From Candidatus Methanophagales archaeon (GTDB lineage Archaea; Halobacteriota; Syntropharchaeia; Alkanophagales; Methanospirareceae): a DNA stretch of 6,365 nt. The translations under genes and the position numbers were made by a program. Below are positions 1 through 5,199 of this stretch, one piece after another. The stretch lies in NCBI GenBank assembly GCA_021161765.1, contig JAGGZZ010000100.1:1-6365 (forward strand), written 5' to 3'. Below the pieces are notes generated by a model. It saw only the letters and a program-made list of their open reading frames with translations, was not told the origin of the DNA and did not search any database. The number at the start of each line of letters is the position of its first letter. The first letter of the stretch is position 1.

Positions 1-2
1 AT

Positions 3-662
3 ATGGCAAAAGGTCTCGCGCTATGCGCCTCAAATATCTTTCCAAACAAGCCCCAACAGATATGCCAGGTACATTTCATTAGAAATCTGGAAAAAGATCT
101 GGTAACCGGGTATCACAAGCGTTTGAAGTACGCGATGGTTAAACACGGGCTTACTCGCCGGTTAAGAGCGCTGCGCAACGCAGAAAGTGGAGACAACGAC
201 ATGAAGAAGCTTCAACAGCGGTGGGTGCACATAGCCGTGGATTACTTGCTCTACCCCATAGAAAAGCATGTTAAATGGATAAGCCACCCAATATCGTATA
301 TCGTCCAATATTATCGGATTAGAGAGGTATCTAACCTGGTTAACAGGCTAATCCGCTGGAACGCATCGAATCAGTTTGTCTACAAACCATTGATGGACTT
401 GAATACGTGTTTAAGGTCCGTTCTGGAGGATTCAGAGGTGTTTAAGTATTATTGCCTCCTGGATAAAACGTTGGAATGGCTGGACGAGTTGCGTGATAAC
501 TTGAGGCTAAGCCGCAGAACTAATCTGAAAGACACTCCACCGGACGATATTGACCTTGAGGTTATTACGAAGAATATAAGGGTCGTATTGGCTAGAATCA
601 GTGAGGAAAGCCGAGAACGGGGAGGAGAATATCCACAAATTGCATCTGCGAGAGACCAATAG
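3..662 (+). pseudogene. Transposase fragment, C-terminal part, MULE/IS256-like DDE type, cut by the window edge
   Basis: The reading frame is open from the first bases, so the 219 residues are probably the rear part of a longer protein; the Met at 3 need not be the true start. Near its beginning it has a Phe-Pro-x5-Gln-Ile-Cys-Gln-Val-His-Phe run (about residues 13-25). A C-x2-H signature of this kind lies between the second Asp and the final Glu in Mutator/MULE/IS256 transposases. A basic stretch follows (RNLEKDL, then KRLK and TRRLRALR), then a mostly helical domain with many Trp and Tyr, as in the insertion domain of such enzymes. No convincing final catalytic Glu block is present before the TAG at 660-662. 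The open frame 1 that overlaps from 580 suggests a frameshift or decay. The transposase call rests on motif style; the exact IS family is not resolved. Confidence 0.6.
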
Positions 663-981
663 CGAGATGGAACAATTTGGGGACTTGTTAGCAATCCTAT
701 CAAACTTATGGAACCCAACGTATCAGAAAGAAATACTGCGTGATGTGGTGGATCTTAGTTATTCTTTGAGTCCTTTTGTAAATGACCTTCCAATACTCCG
801 AAAAGAATATCGCGAAACAAGAAAAGGTCCCGAAATACCAATTGCTGATGAAAAACGGATGGGTATTCTGGAAGATTTTATACAAGCTTTAGAGACGACT
901 GGATCATCCAATGAATTGGTCTATACATTACAATCCATTTTAGGTGTAGAGGCAGATATGGAGGCGGTTTGCTTATGCTGA
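601..981 (+). CDS. Unrecognised ORF following the transposase fragment, possibly its frameshifted end
   Basis: I do not recognise this protein. Frame 1 is open from 580 to the TGA at 979-981. The GTG at 601 has no Shine-Dalgarno sequence; an ATG at 667, five bases after the transposase stop, is an alternative start giving about 104 residues. The product is soluble-looking and helical, rich in Leu, Glu and Asp, with no signal peptide, membrane segment or Cys motif. Residues around 660-680 read RETNSEMEQF, faintly like the RTNNxxEQF block that carries the last acidic residue in some DDE transposases. That would make this the shifted C-terminal part of the preceding gene, but the basic residues expected after that block are missing. 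A separate small gene is equally possible. Codon use looks like normal coding sequence up to about 960, and the last residues look like read-through past a breakpoint. Confidence 0.35.
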   Translation: MRKAENGEENIHKLHLRETNSEMEQFGDLLAILSNLWNPTYQKEILRDVVDLSYSLSPFVNDLPILRKEYRETRKGPEIPIADEKRMGILEDFIQALETTGSSNELVYTLQSILGVEADMEAVCLC

Positions 982-1097
982 AAAAATCCAAGCCTATCTT
1001 GACGGCATGGATGACGCGCTATCTTGCGGTTACTCCAGCCTTTCTCGTGTAGTTCTTTTGCCTTCTTACGCTTAAATATTAACAACTTTTTGTTCAT
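921..1097 (-). pseudogene. Truncated N-terminal helix-turn-helix of a transposase or recombinase
   Basis: Read on the minus strand from ATG 1097-1095, the first 30 residues are strongly basic and contain KKAKELHEKGWSNRKIARH, a classic Hin/transposase-type helix-turn-helix (K-A-x-x-L-x3-G-x-S-x3-I-A). The start is credible: GGAG lies about 9 bases upstream (GAGAGGAGTGTCTGAA before the ATG). After the His at about 1008 the family-like sequence ends abruptly in a Pro-Cys-Arg-Gln run of unrelated residues, with a stop at 921. This therefore looks like only the front tip of a mobile-element gene, broken by deletion or by another insertion. Its relation to the transposase fragment on the plus strand is unknown; the two point toward each other. 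A host DNA-binding protein is less likely but not excluded. Confidence 0.5.
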
Positions 1098-1123
1098 TTC
1101 AGACACTCCTCTCACATGCAAGA

Positions 1124-1726
1124 GTGCCCCACTTCTATATCAAACTCAACCACCCTACTCTGGGAGCTAATGGGACATACGAGGGGGTTAATGACCATAA
1201 TCTCTTAGAAGGCATCATCAATATTTACTGTGGTGGTGATCCAGAAGCCCTTGCATCGATGACGCAGGAAGAGCTTGTTGAGCTTGTTAAGAATGCAACG
1301 GTTAATGCATCTGGTAGTGATGACCTTTTGCAGGAGTTACATTTATCCGTAGAAGAGAAAGTAGAAAGTTTCGACACAGGGGCGTCAGCTAATCCATACC
1401 CAAGCATCATGGGAAACCATACGGGTACAATCAAACCCAATCATACTGTTATTGCAACCAAAATGTACACTTATTCCTGCACAGGAACTGGCGGACACAT
1501 CGAATACGCTCATATTTGGAACTCCACATGGAACGCAACCGCAACCTGGGAAGGCTATGCAGGCGATTGGCACAACATCACTTTTGACAGGACCGTTGTT
1601 CTATTAGCAAATGAAAATTACAGCTACACTATCAGGACAGGCTCTTATCCACAAATTCACCATACGCCCGCACTGCCCACCGCCAATGGCTGGATAAACT
1701 GCACCAACACGGTTAAACTAAAATAA
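1124..1726 (+). CDS. Sequon-rich surface-protein fragment, probably N-terminally truncated
   Basis: The 200-residue product has ten N-x-S/T glycosylation sequons (for example at residues 16, 57, 61, 98, 106, 133, 137, 151, 165 and 192), a density typical of extracellular archaeal proteins, yet it has no signal peptide or membrane anchor. The second half (about 98-193) is a beta-rich, Trp/Tyr/His-rich module with GTGGHIEYAH, GDWHNITF and YTIRTGSYPQIHHT. I recall similar modules in large cell-surface proteins of Methanosarcinales/ANME-type archaea, but this is from memory. The GTG start has no ribosome binding site, and the frame is open upstream to 1076, where it meets the HTH-gene fragment. 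I infer that the front of the gene was lost when mobile DNA arrived. The C-terminus after NGWINCT is short and may also be cut. It is probably a remnant rather than a working gene. Confidence 0.5.
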   Translation: MPHFYIKLNHPTLGANGTYEGVNDHNLLEGIINIYCGGDPEALASMTQEELVELVKNATVNASGSDDLLQELHLSVEEKVESFDTGASANPYPSIMGNHTGTIKPNHTVIATKMYTYSCTGTGGHIEYAHIWNSTWNATATWEGYAGDWHNITFDRTVVLLANENYSYTIRTGSYPQIHHTPALPTANGWINCTNTVKLK

Positions 1727-1756
1727 ATCTGCGTCCTAAATAGGTAGAAGTTATAC

Positions 1757-1764
1757 TTTATATA
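1757..1764 (+). promoter_or_regulatory. TATA box of the clamp-loader/HIT operon, probably giving leaderless mRNA
   Basis: TTTATATA lies in the 57-bp AT-rich gap before the clamp-loader gene. Archaeal transcription normally begins about 22-27 bases downstream of the box, which falls at or just before the ATG at 1784. No Shine-Dalgarno sequence stands in front of that ATG, which agrees with leaderless translation. Confidence 0.6.
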
Positions 1765-1783
1765 CAACAAGAAAAAGTTTGAG

Positions 1784-2872
1784 ATGTGGGTAGAAAAATA
1801 CAGACCGAAGAAGCTGGATGAAATCTCTGGGCAAGCCCAGGTAGCGAACAGGATAAAAGGGTTCGTCAAGGAAAAGACGATCCCCAATCTACTGCTCTGG
1901 GGTCCAAAGGGTACGGGCAAGACGTCTTTTGTTTATGCGCTTGCGAATGAACTCTACGGCTCTTATGACGAGAACATCATGCTTATAGAAACTTCAGATT
2001 TCGTTGAACAGCGTAAAAAATGGTTAAGCGAGGATAAAAGATTCAAATTCTTTTATGACGAGCAGAAATCCGCGATAGACATTTTCAAGGAGATAATAAG
2101 GGAATATGCCGCGTTGAGGCCCATAGATGCTCCCTTCAAGTTACTATTTTTCAATAACGCCGATTTACTTCCCGGGAATGCGCAACAAGCGTTACGAAGA
2201 GTTATAGAACGTAGCAACAAAACATGCAGGTTCATCTTCTCCACCACGAGACCCGCGGGCGTCATCCCTGCTATAAGGTCAAGATGCCTGAACCTCCACT
2301 TCACGCCTCTGGACAAAAGCGATGCGCTGGATGCGTTGATAGACTCAATAGCAGAGGGAGAAGGGCTAAATCTTACGGAAGGCGGTTTAAAAACGCTGCG
2401 GGAATATGCGAGAGGCGATGCCGGCGCGGCTATAAATATGCTTGAAGCAGCAGCAATGACAACAAGGGCAAAGACAAAAACAATAGATGCCATTGGAATA
2501 GAGAATGCCGTGCAAAATGCGTTTTTTCAACGAAATAGAGCGGAGGAGTTGATAGATTCCGCTTGTGCGGGACGGTATAAAGACGTGCGGGCGGGCTTAG
2601 AATTTCTGATACGAGATGAGAAGATGGGGGGGAAAGAGATTCTGGTGGAGATACACGAGGCGCTGCGAAGGAAGATGAAAATTTCAGGAATGGCGATGGG
2701 CGAGGAAGAAGAGCAGAACTTGGTGAAAAGATTCGCTCGGATTGTGCTATACGAAGGCGAGGCGGATTTAAAACTTTGTAATTCATTAAATAGCATCATA
2801 CACTTAGAAGAGATGATGACACACTTTTTCTTTTTAGAAAAAAGAAAACCTGTGCTAAAAGAAAAAAAATAG
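1784..2872 (+). CDS. rfcS2: Replication factor C small subunit, second paralogue type (RfcS2/RfcB-like)
   Basis: The clamp loader opens the PCNA ring and places it on primed DNA at the fork. The start is typical of the family (MWVEKYRPKKLDEI). Walker A is GPKGTGKT at residues 40-47, and NAQQALRRVIE (131-141) and the arginine-finger SRC motif (166-168) are present. A C-terminal collar domain follows from about 240. The Walker B site reads LLFFNNAD (120-127), with Asn-Asn where active subunits have Asp-Glu. Sensor 1 has Thr where Asn is usual (155), and the sensor 2 region is GDAGAA instead of GDMR-type. The GPKG-type Walker A, the ATRQP/STTRP-like sensor region and the degenerate Walker B resemble the second small subunits of haloarchaea and Methanosarcina as I remember them, so this is probably RfcS2 rather than the main RfcS. 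The last 15 or so residues (FFFLEKRKPVLKEKK) come from a repeat found again after the next gene. It is followed after 14 bp by the HIT gene. Confidence 0.85.
   Translation: MWVEKYRPKKLDEISGQAQVANRIKGFVKEKTIPNLLLWGPKGTGKTSFVYALANELYGSYDENIMLIETSDFVEQRKKWLSEDKRFKFFYDEQKSAIDIFKEIIREYAALRPIDAPFKLLFFNNADLLPGNAQQALRRVIERSNKTCRFIFSTTRPAGVIPAIRSRCLNLHFTPLDKSDALDALIDSIAEGEGLNLTEGGLKTLREYARGDAGAAINMLEAAAMTTRAKTKTIDAIGIENAVQNAFFQRNRAEELIDSACAGRYKDVRAGLEFLIRDEKMGGKEILVEIHEALRRKMKISGMAMGEEEEQNLVKRFARIVLYEGEADLKLCNSLNSIIHLEEMMTHFFFLEKRKPVLKEKK
2821..2866 (+). repeat. 46-bp hairpin repeat, copy 1, inside the end of the clamp-loader gene
   Basis: This stretch matches 3335-3380 at 43 of 46 positions; the three differences are together in the loop (AGA here, CAC in copy 2). 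It contains a 10-bp stem (2826-2835 with 2839-2848) around a 3-base loop. Here it is read in frame and encodes the C-terminal tail of the clamp-loader subunit, ending just before the TAG at 2870-2872. Confidence 0.85.
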
Positions 2873-2886
2873 GATGGAGAAGAGAA

Positions 2887-3300
2887 ATGGGATGTGTATT
2901 CTGTGAAATTGTTGAAGGGGGTTTAAAAGCAGAGCGGATTTATGAAACGGAGGGTGTATTGGCTTTCCTGGATATAAATCCGAGGGCGCCGGGGCACAGT
3001 CTGGTTATACCCAAGAAACACGTGAGTCTACTCGCGGATTTAGAGGATGAGCTGGTTGCGGAGCTGTTTATTGCAACAAGAGAGACATTAAAGATATTGA
3101 AGAAAGCACTGAATCCAGACGGGTTTAACATAGGGATAAATGAGGGAAAGGCGGCGGGTCAGGAGATTCCGCACCTGCATGTAAACGTCTTTCCACGGTT
3201 CAGAGGCGATGGCGGTAAGCCCGTGCATAGTGTTGTGAACAACCCACCTGAAAACATTTCGGAGATAGCCGACAAAATAAGAAGTAGCTTGAAAGAATAG
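2887..3300 (+). CDS. HIT (histidine triad) family nucleotide hydrolase, Hint type
   Basis: HIT proteins of the Hint branch hydrolyse nucleoside phosphoramidates and similar nucleotide conjugates in the cytosol. The 137 residues are a normal full length. They begin with CVFC (Cys3, Cys6), which together with His45 and the first triad His could form the zinc site seen in several bacterial members. NPRAPGHSLVIPKKH (31-45) and NIGINEGKAAGQEIPHLH (81-98) are standard family blocks. The triad reads H96-L-H98-V-N100, so the nucleophilic middle His is kept but the third His is Asn (codon AAC). The start has a good ribosome binding site, GGAG at 2876-2879, seven bases before the ATG. Only 14 bp separate it from the clamp-loader gene, so the two are probably cotranscribed. 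The physiological substrate cannot be told from sequence. Confidence 0.93.
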   Translation: MGCVFCEIVEGGLKAERIYETEGVLAFLDINPRAPGHSLVIPKKHVSLLADLEDELVAELFIATRETLKILKKALNPDGFNIGINEGKAAGQEIPHLHVNVFPRFRGDGGKPVHSVVNNPPENISEIADKIRSSLKE

Positions 3301-3334
3301 TCATTCCGAAAATTATGAGACACAGATTTACACA

Positions 3335-3380
3335 ACACTTTTTCTTTTTCACAAAAAGAAAACCTGTGCTAAAAGAAAAA
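3335..3380 (+). repeat. 46-bp hairpin repeat, copy 2, downstream of the HIT gene
   Basis: This is the second copy of the unit at 2821-2866 (43/46 identical). A 10-bp stem (3340-3349 with 3353-3362) closes a CAC loop, and the outer CAC (3336-3338) can pair with GTG (3366-3368) across a small internal loop. The arms are almost pure T then pure A, so the RNA stem is weak, while the DNA is strongly T-rich. Confidence 0.85.
3339..3362 (+). terminator. Candidate terminator of the clamp-loader/HIT operon
   Basis: Two T5 runs separated by a C stand 38 bp after the HIT stop codon. T-rich runs of this kind are the usual intrinsic termination signal for archaeal RNA polymerase. The position, between converging genes, also fits. 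The same T-tract inside the clamp-loader gene argues that it cannot be fully efficient there, unless translation prevents termination. Confidence 0.45.
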
Positions 3381-3418
3381 CTGAGAGAATGTTTCTAGTC
3401 AAGGTTTTTATCGAAGGT

Positions 3419-3426
3419 AAAAAAAA
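3419..3426 (-). terminator. Candidate T8 terminator for mmp3
   Basis: A run of eight A on the plus strand reads as T8 on the minus strand, about 130 bases past the mmp3 stop. It is the longest T-run in that direction in the intergenic region. Evidence is compositional only. Confidence 0.3.
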
Positions 3427-3476
3427 GTTGTTGGTAAAGCTTTTCGTTCTAAGAAAGGGTTTCTTGTTCGTTTCAT

Positions 3477-3543
3477 CCGTGTTAATCTGCGTTAATCTGT
3501 GTCTTATAATTTATTTTCTATTTTCTTGTGTTAATCTCGTGGT
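3477..3543. repeat. Three copies of a GTTAATCT-containing short repeat
   Basis: GTTAATCT occurs at 3481-3488, 3491-3498 and 3530-3537, each beside CGTG, TGTG or GCGT-type sequence. The first two are spaced 10 bp apart, one helical turn. From memory, wording like this (GTGTTAATCTG, ATCTGTGG) is a widely scattered intergenic repeat in environmental archaeal and bacterial genomes. The right arm of the inverted repeat overlaps the second copy. Confidence 0.5.
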
Positions 3544-3556
3544 TTATTAATTGCAA

Positions 3557-5119
3557 TTACGCCTTCTCCTTCACATATATCATGTCCCCTTCTTTCAGCC
3601 TACCGAGATAAGCTAAATTAGAAGGAGAGAGGGAAGAAAAAGAAAGGACGAGGTTAGCACCGTCAAAGGTCTCACCCGTGGGTCCATACTTCTTACTGTC
3701 ATCCAATCGGACGCCCATTACCCCCCGGTTTGACCGTGACATGTTTGTAACTCCTACTATTCCCTTTTCGACCTTCTCTTTTGCCAGGTTCTCAGGGACA
3801 AGTGTCCCCGCTTCTTCGGCACTTCCCTTAAACAGGACCATCATCCCGGGAACAGCGAAATGGACCTTCAAAAGCCCTATTGGTCGGTTAATCAAGCCCG
3901 AAACCTTTTTGAAATACCACACGGTCTTGGGCGCTTCGCGGTGAAAGAGTTCCACATCAAATACGCCTTCCGCATCAACGCCCACGGTCCTCACTGTTCC
4001 CCTGTCCATAATTTCCATCGTCAGTGCGGGCTCCTGGTCTACGACAATTGCATCGTCACTATCATTTCCTTCCCTTACCTGCTCAATATTCTCAGCTTCA
4101 AAAAACTCCTCCGCTTCCTTTTGTGTCTTGCCCACCACCATCATCCATCTTGGCTCACTCGTGGTGTAAATCGTGTCCCCCGAACGAGCGTAATCCATCA
4201 ATTCGCTGCCCTGTATTATCTCACCAAATACGTTATGAGAGGGATGCGGCAGTCTGCTTTCCTTATACGTATAAATCTTCCCTTTCTCCGTCCCTGCGTT
4301 CCTTGCCGTCAGGTAATTTTTCGACCGGTAGCTGATGTTCTCATCCGGTAAATTAAGCCCTTTTAACGCTTCAGAAGCCAGATAAGTATGTGAATGGTCA
4401 TCTATATGCAAAACCATATCTCTTGTAAGAGACAAGAAATGCTCGCTTGACATCGGCGCTTCTCGAAACAGTTTTACTGTTGCGAACGTGAATATCTCCT
4501 GCCCTTCCTCTATCTCGGTATTCAAGTCAGAGGTGACGAAACCTGTTCTCTCCGCTTTTGTTACAATTGGCGTTATCTCCTCTATTCTATTCCCCTCGCG
4601 CAAATCCGAAATAATGCTTCTCCCTCTCGTTAGTTTCCCGATTATGGCATCGGGGCCCGTCCCATAAGCAGCTTCGTGTTCCCGCTTACTTATCATAAGG
4701 TACGTCATGCCCGGGTCAAAGCCGCCAAAGCCGAAGAAAACATCCCATTTCTTGTACCGACACTCGCTCTTTTCTACGCTCAGATTCGTCTCTATCGGCC
4801 CAATAGCAGTTATATCCTCGCTCTCCCACCCTATCGTACCTCGTTCATCGTGGAATTTCTTATAATCTTTGTAGAATTCCGACATCGCTTCAGTTTCAGT
4901 TTCTGCTTTCGCTTCAGCCTCTTTTCCCCGTGTTATCTTTATCCTCGCCTCTCCCGCTTTTGTTTTCACCGCGAATTCGTTTTTTAACGCCTTTTTCTCC
5001 TTCTCCGAAATAACGGCTACTATACAGCCTGGCTTGTATACGCCATCCAGCTCTTCGATAATGTCCCCTAACGTTTTACTTCGGACTTCCTGTGTCGCAC
5101 CGTTAAGTTTGATCTTCAT
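3557..5119 (-). CDS. mmp3: Methanogenesis marker protein 3 (UPF0288 family, cyclophilin-like domain)
   Basis: The 520 residues match the length and layout of the marker-3 family, which is nearly restricted to methanogens and anaerobic methane or alkane oxidisers carrying methyl-coenzyme M reductase (MCR). Published work places Mmp3 with McrC, Mmp7, Mmp17 and the ATP-binding protein A2 in the ATP-dependent complex that reductively activates MCR; the exact role of Mmp3 is less clear. Visible parts: an N-terminal small domain (1-63, MKIKLNG start), an acidic low-complexity linker rich in Glu, Ala and Thr (66-81), a central region with FFGFGGFDPGMTY (128-140) and HIDDHSHTY (238-246), and a C-terminal cyclophilin-like part (about 372-518) including FHREAPKT and the ending GDMIYVKEK. 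The family is also filed as a predicted peptidyl-prolyl isomerase; activity is unproven. It stands alone on the minus strand, not next to mcr genes in this window. Confidence 0.9.
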   Translation of the reverse strand: MKIKLNGATQEVRSKTLGDIIEELDGVYKPGCIVAVISEKEKKALKNEFAVKTKAGEARIKITRGKEAEAKAETETEAMSEFYKDYKKFHDERGTIGWESEDITAIGPIETNLSVEKSECRYKKWDVFFGFGGFDPGMTYLMISKREHEAAYGTGPDAIIGKLTRGRSIISDLREGNRIEEITPIVTKAERTGFVTSDLNTEIEEGQEIFTFATVKLFREAPMSSEHFLSLTRDMVLHIDDHSHTYLASEALKGLNLPDENISYRSKNYLTARNAGTEKGKIYTYKESRLPHPSHNVFGEIIQGSELMDYARSGDTIYTTSEPRWMMVVGKTQKEAEEFFEAENIEQVREGNDSDDAIVVDQEPALTMEIMDRGTVRTVGVDAEGVFDVELFHREAPKTVWYFKKVSGLINRPIGLLKVHFAVPGMMVLFKGSAEEAGTLVPENLAKEKVEKGIVGVTNMSRSNRGVMGVRLDDSKKYGPTGETFDGANLVLSFSSLSPSNLAYLGRLKEGDMIYVKEKA

Positions 5120-5142
5120 AATAATACTTCTTACTGTCAGGC

Positions 5143-5157
5143 ACTTTTAAAGTTTTC
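5143..5157. promoter_or_regulatory. Shared promoter of mmp3 and thyX with a symmetric TATA-like box
   Basis: ACTTTTAAAGT (5143-5153) is a perfect inverted repeat around one central base and lies between two divergent genes. Read on the minus strand it is preceded by GGAAAA, a good BRE, followed by CTTTAAAAG. The expected start about 26 bases on is close to 5122, so mmp3 mRNA would be nearly leaderless; no Shine-Dalgarno sequence precedes its ATG. On the plus strand the same box would start RNA near 5174, giving thyX a leader of about 20 bases, but the BRE on that side is weak. Confidence 0.45.
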
Positions 5158-5184
5158 CTTTTTTTCATTTCAGGAGCATATATA

Positions 5185-5199
5185 ATGAATATGCAATGA
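5185..5199 (+). other. Four-codon mini-ORF overlapping the thyX start
   Basis: ATG AAT ATG CAA TGA encodes Met-Asn-Met-Gln. GGAG at 5173-5176 sits eight bases before its ATG, an ideal distance, but 19 bases before the thyX ATG, which is too far. The TGA overlaps the thyX ATG as ATGA. The mini-ORF could load ribosomes that then restart on thyX. Chance is a real alternative in AT-rich leader DNA. Confidence 0.35.

Larger units (their letters stand above)
3310..3512. repeat. Inverted repeats bounding about 200 bp in the convergent intergenic region
   Basis: The left arm (about 3310-3333) and the right arm (about 3489-3512) are imperfect reverse complements. Aligning 3309-3333 with 3489-3513 gives 21 of 25 matches, with a core of AATCTGTGTCT then ATAATTT on the right. 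The interval holds hairpin-repeat copy 2 but no open reading frame worth calling. It resembles a small non-autonomous element (MITE-like) with terminal inverted repeats. It could equally be two inverted copies of a scattered intergenic repeat. I saw no clear target-site duplication. Confidence 0.45.

Noticed and set aside
1657..1920. Minus-strand 87-codon frame across the clamp-loader promoter
   Set aside because: It runs antisense through a real gene start and promoter and has no start signal or family features.
2053..2799. Several open frames of 73-146 codons on both strands within the clamp-loader gene
   Set aside because: They lie wholly inside a well-supported gene, lack recognisable motifs and are explained by its codon composition.
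3451..3465. Small hairpin AAGAAA-GGG-TTTCTT in the convergent intergenic region
   Set aside because: A 6-bp AT-rich stem in AT-rich DNA is expected by chance and has no T-run directly after it in either direction.
3477..3543. Short repeats considered as a CRISPR remnant
   Set aside because: The units are 8-12 bp, unevenly spaced by 10 and 39 bp, with no spacer-repeat pattern or cas genes.
3549..3558. Palindrome AATTGCAATT at the mmp3 stop codon
   Set aside because: A single 10-bp palindrome in AT-rich sequence, with no second site or known regulator to support an operator.
3678..4987. Plus-strand open frames of up to 163 codons antisense to mmp3
   Set aside because: They are shadows of the minus-strand gene, with Pro, Ser and Phe-rich nonsense-like translations and no ribosome binding sites.
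5178..5185. ATATATAA considered as the thyX TATA box
   Set aside because: Normal spacing would start RNA after the thyX ATG, and no in-frame later start keeps the conserved N-terminus.
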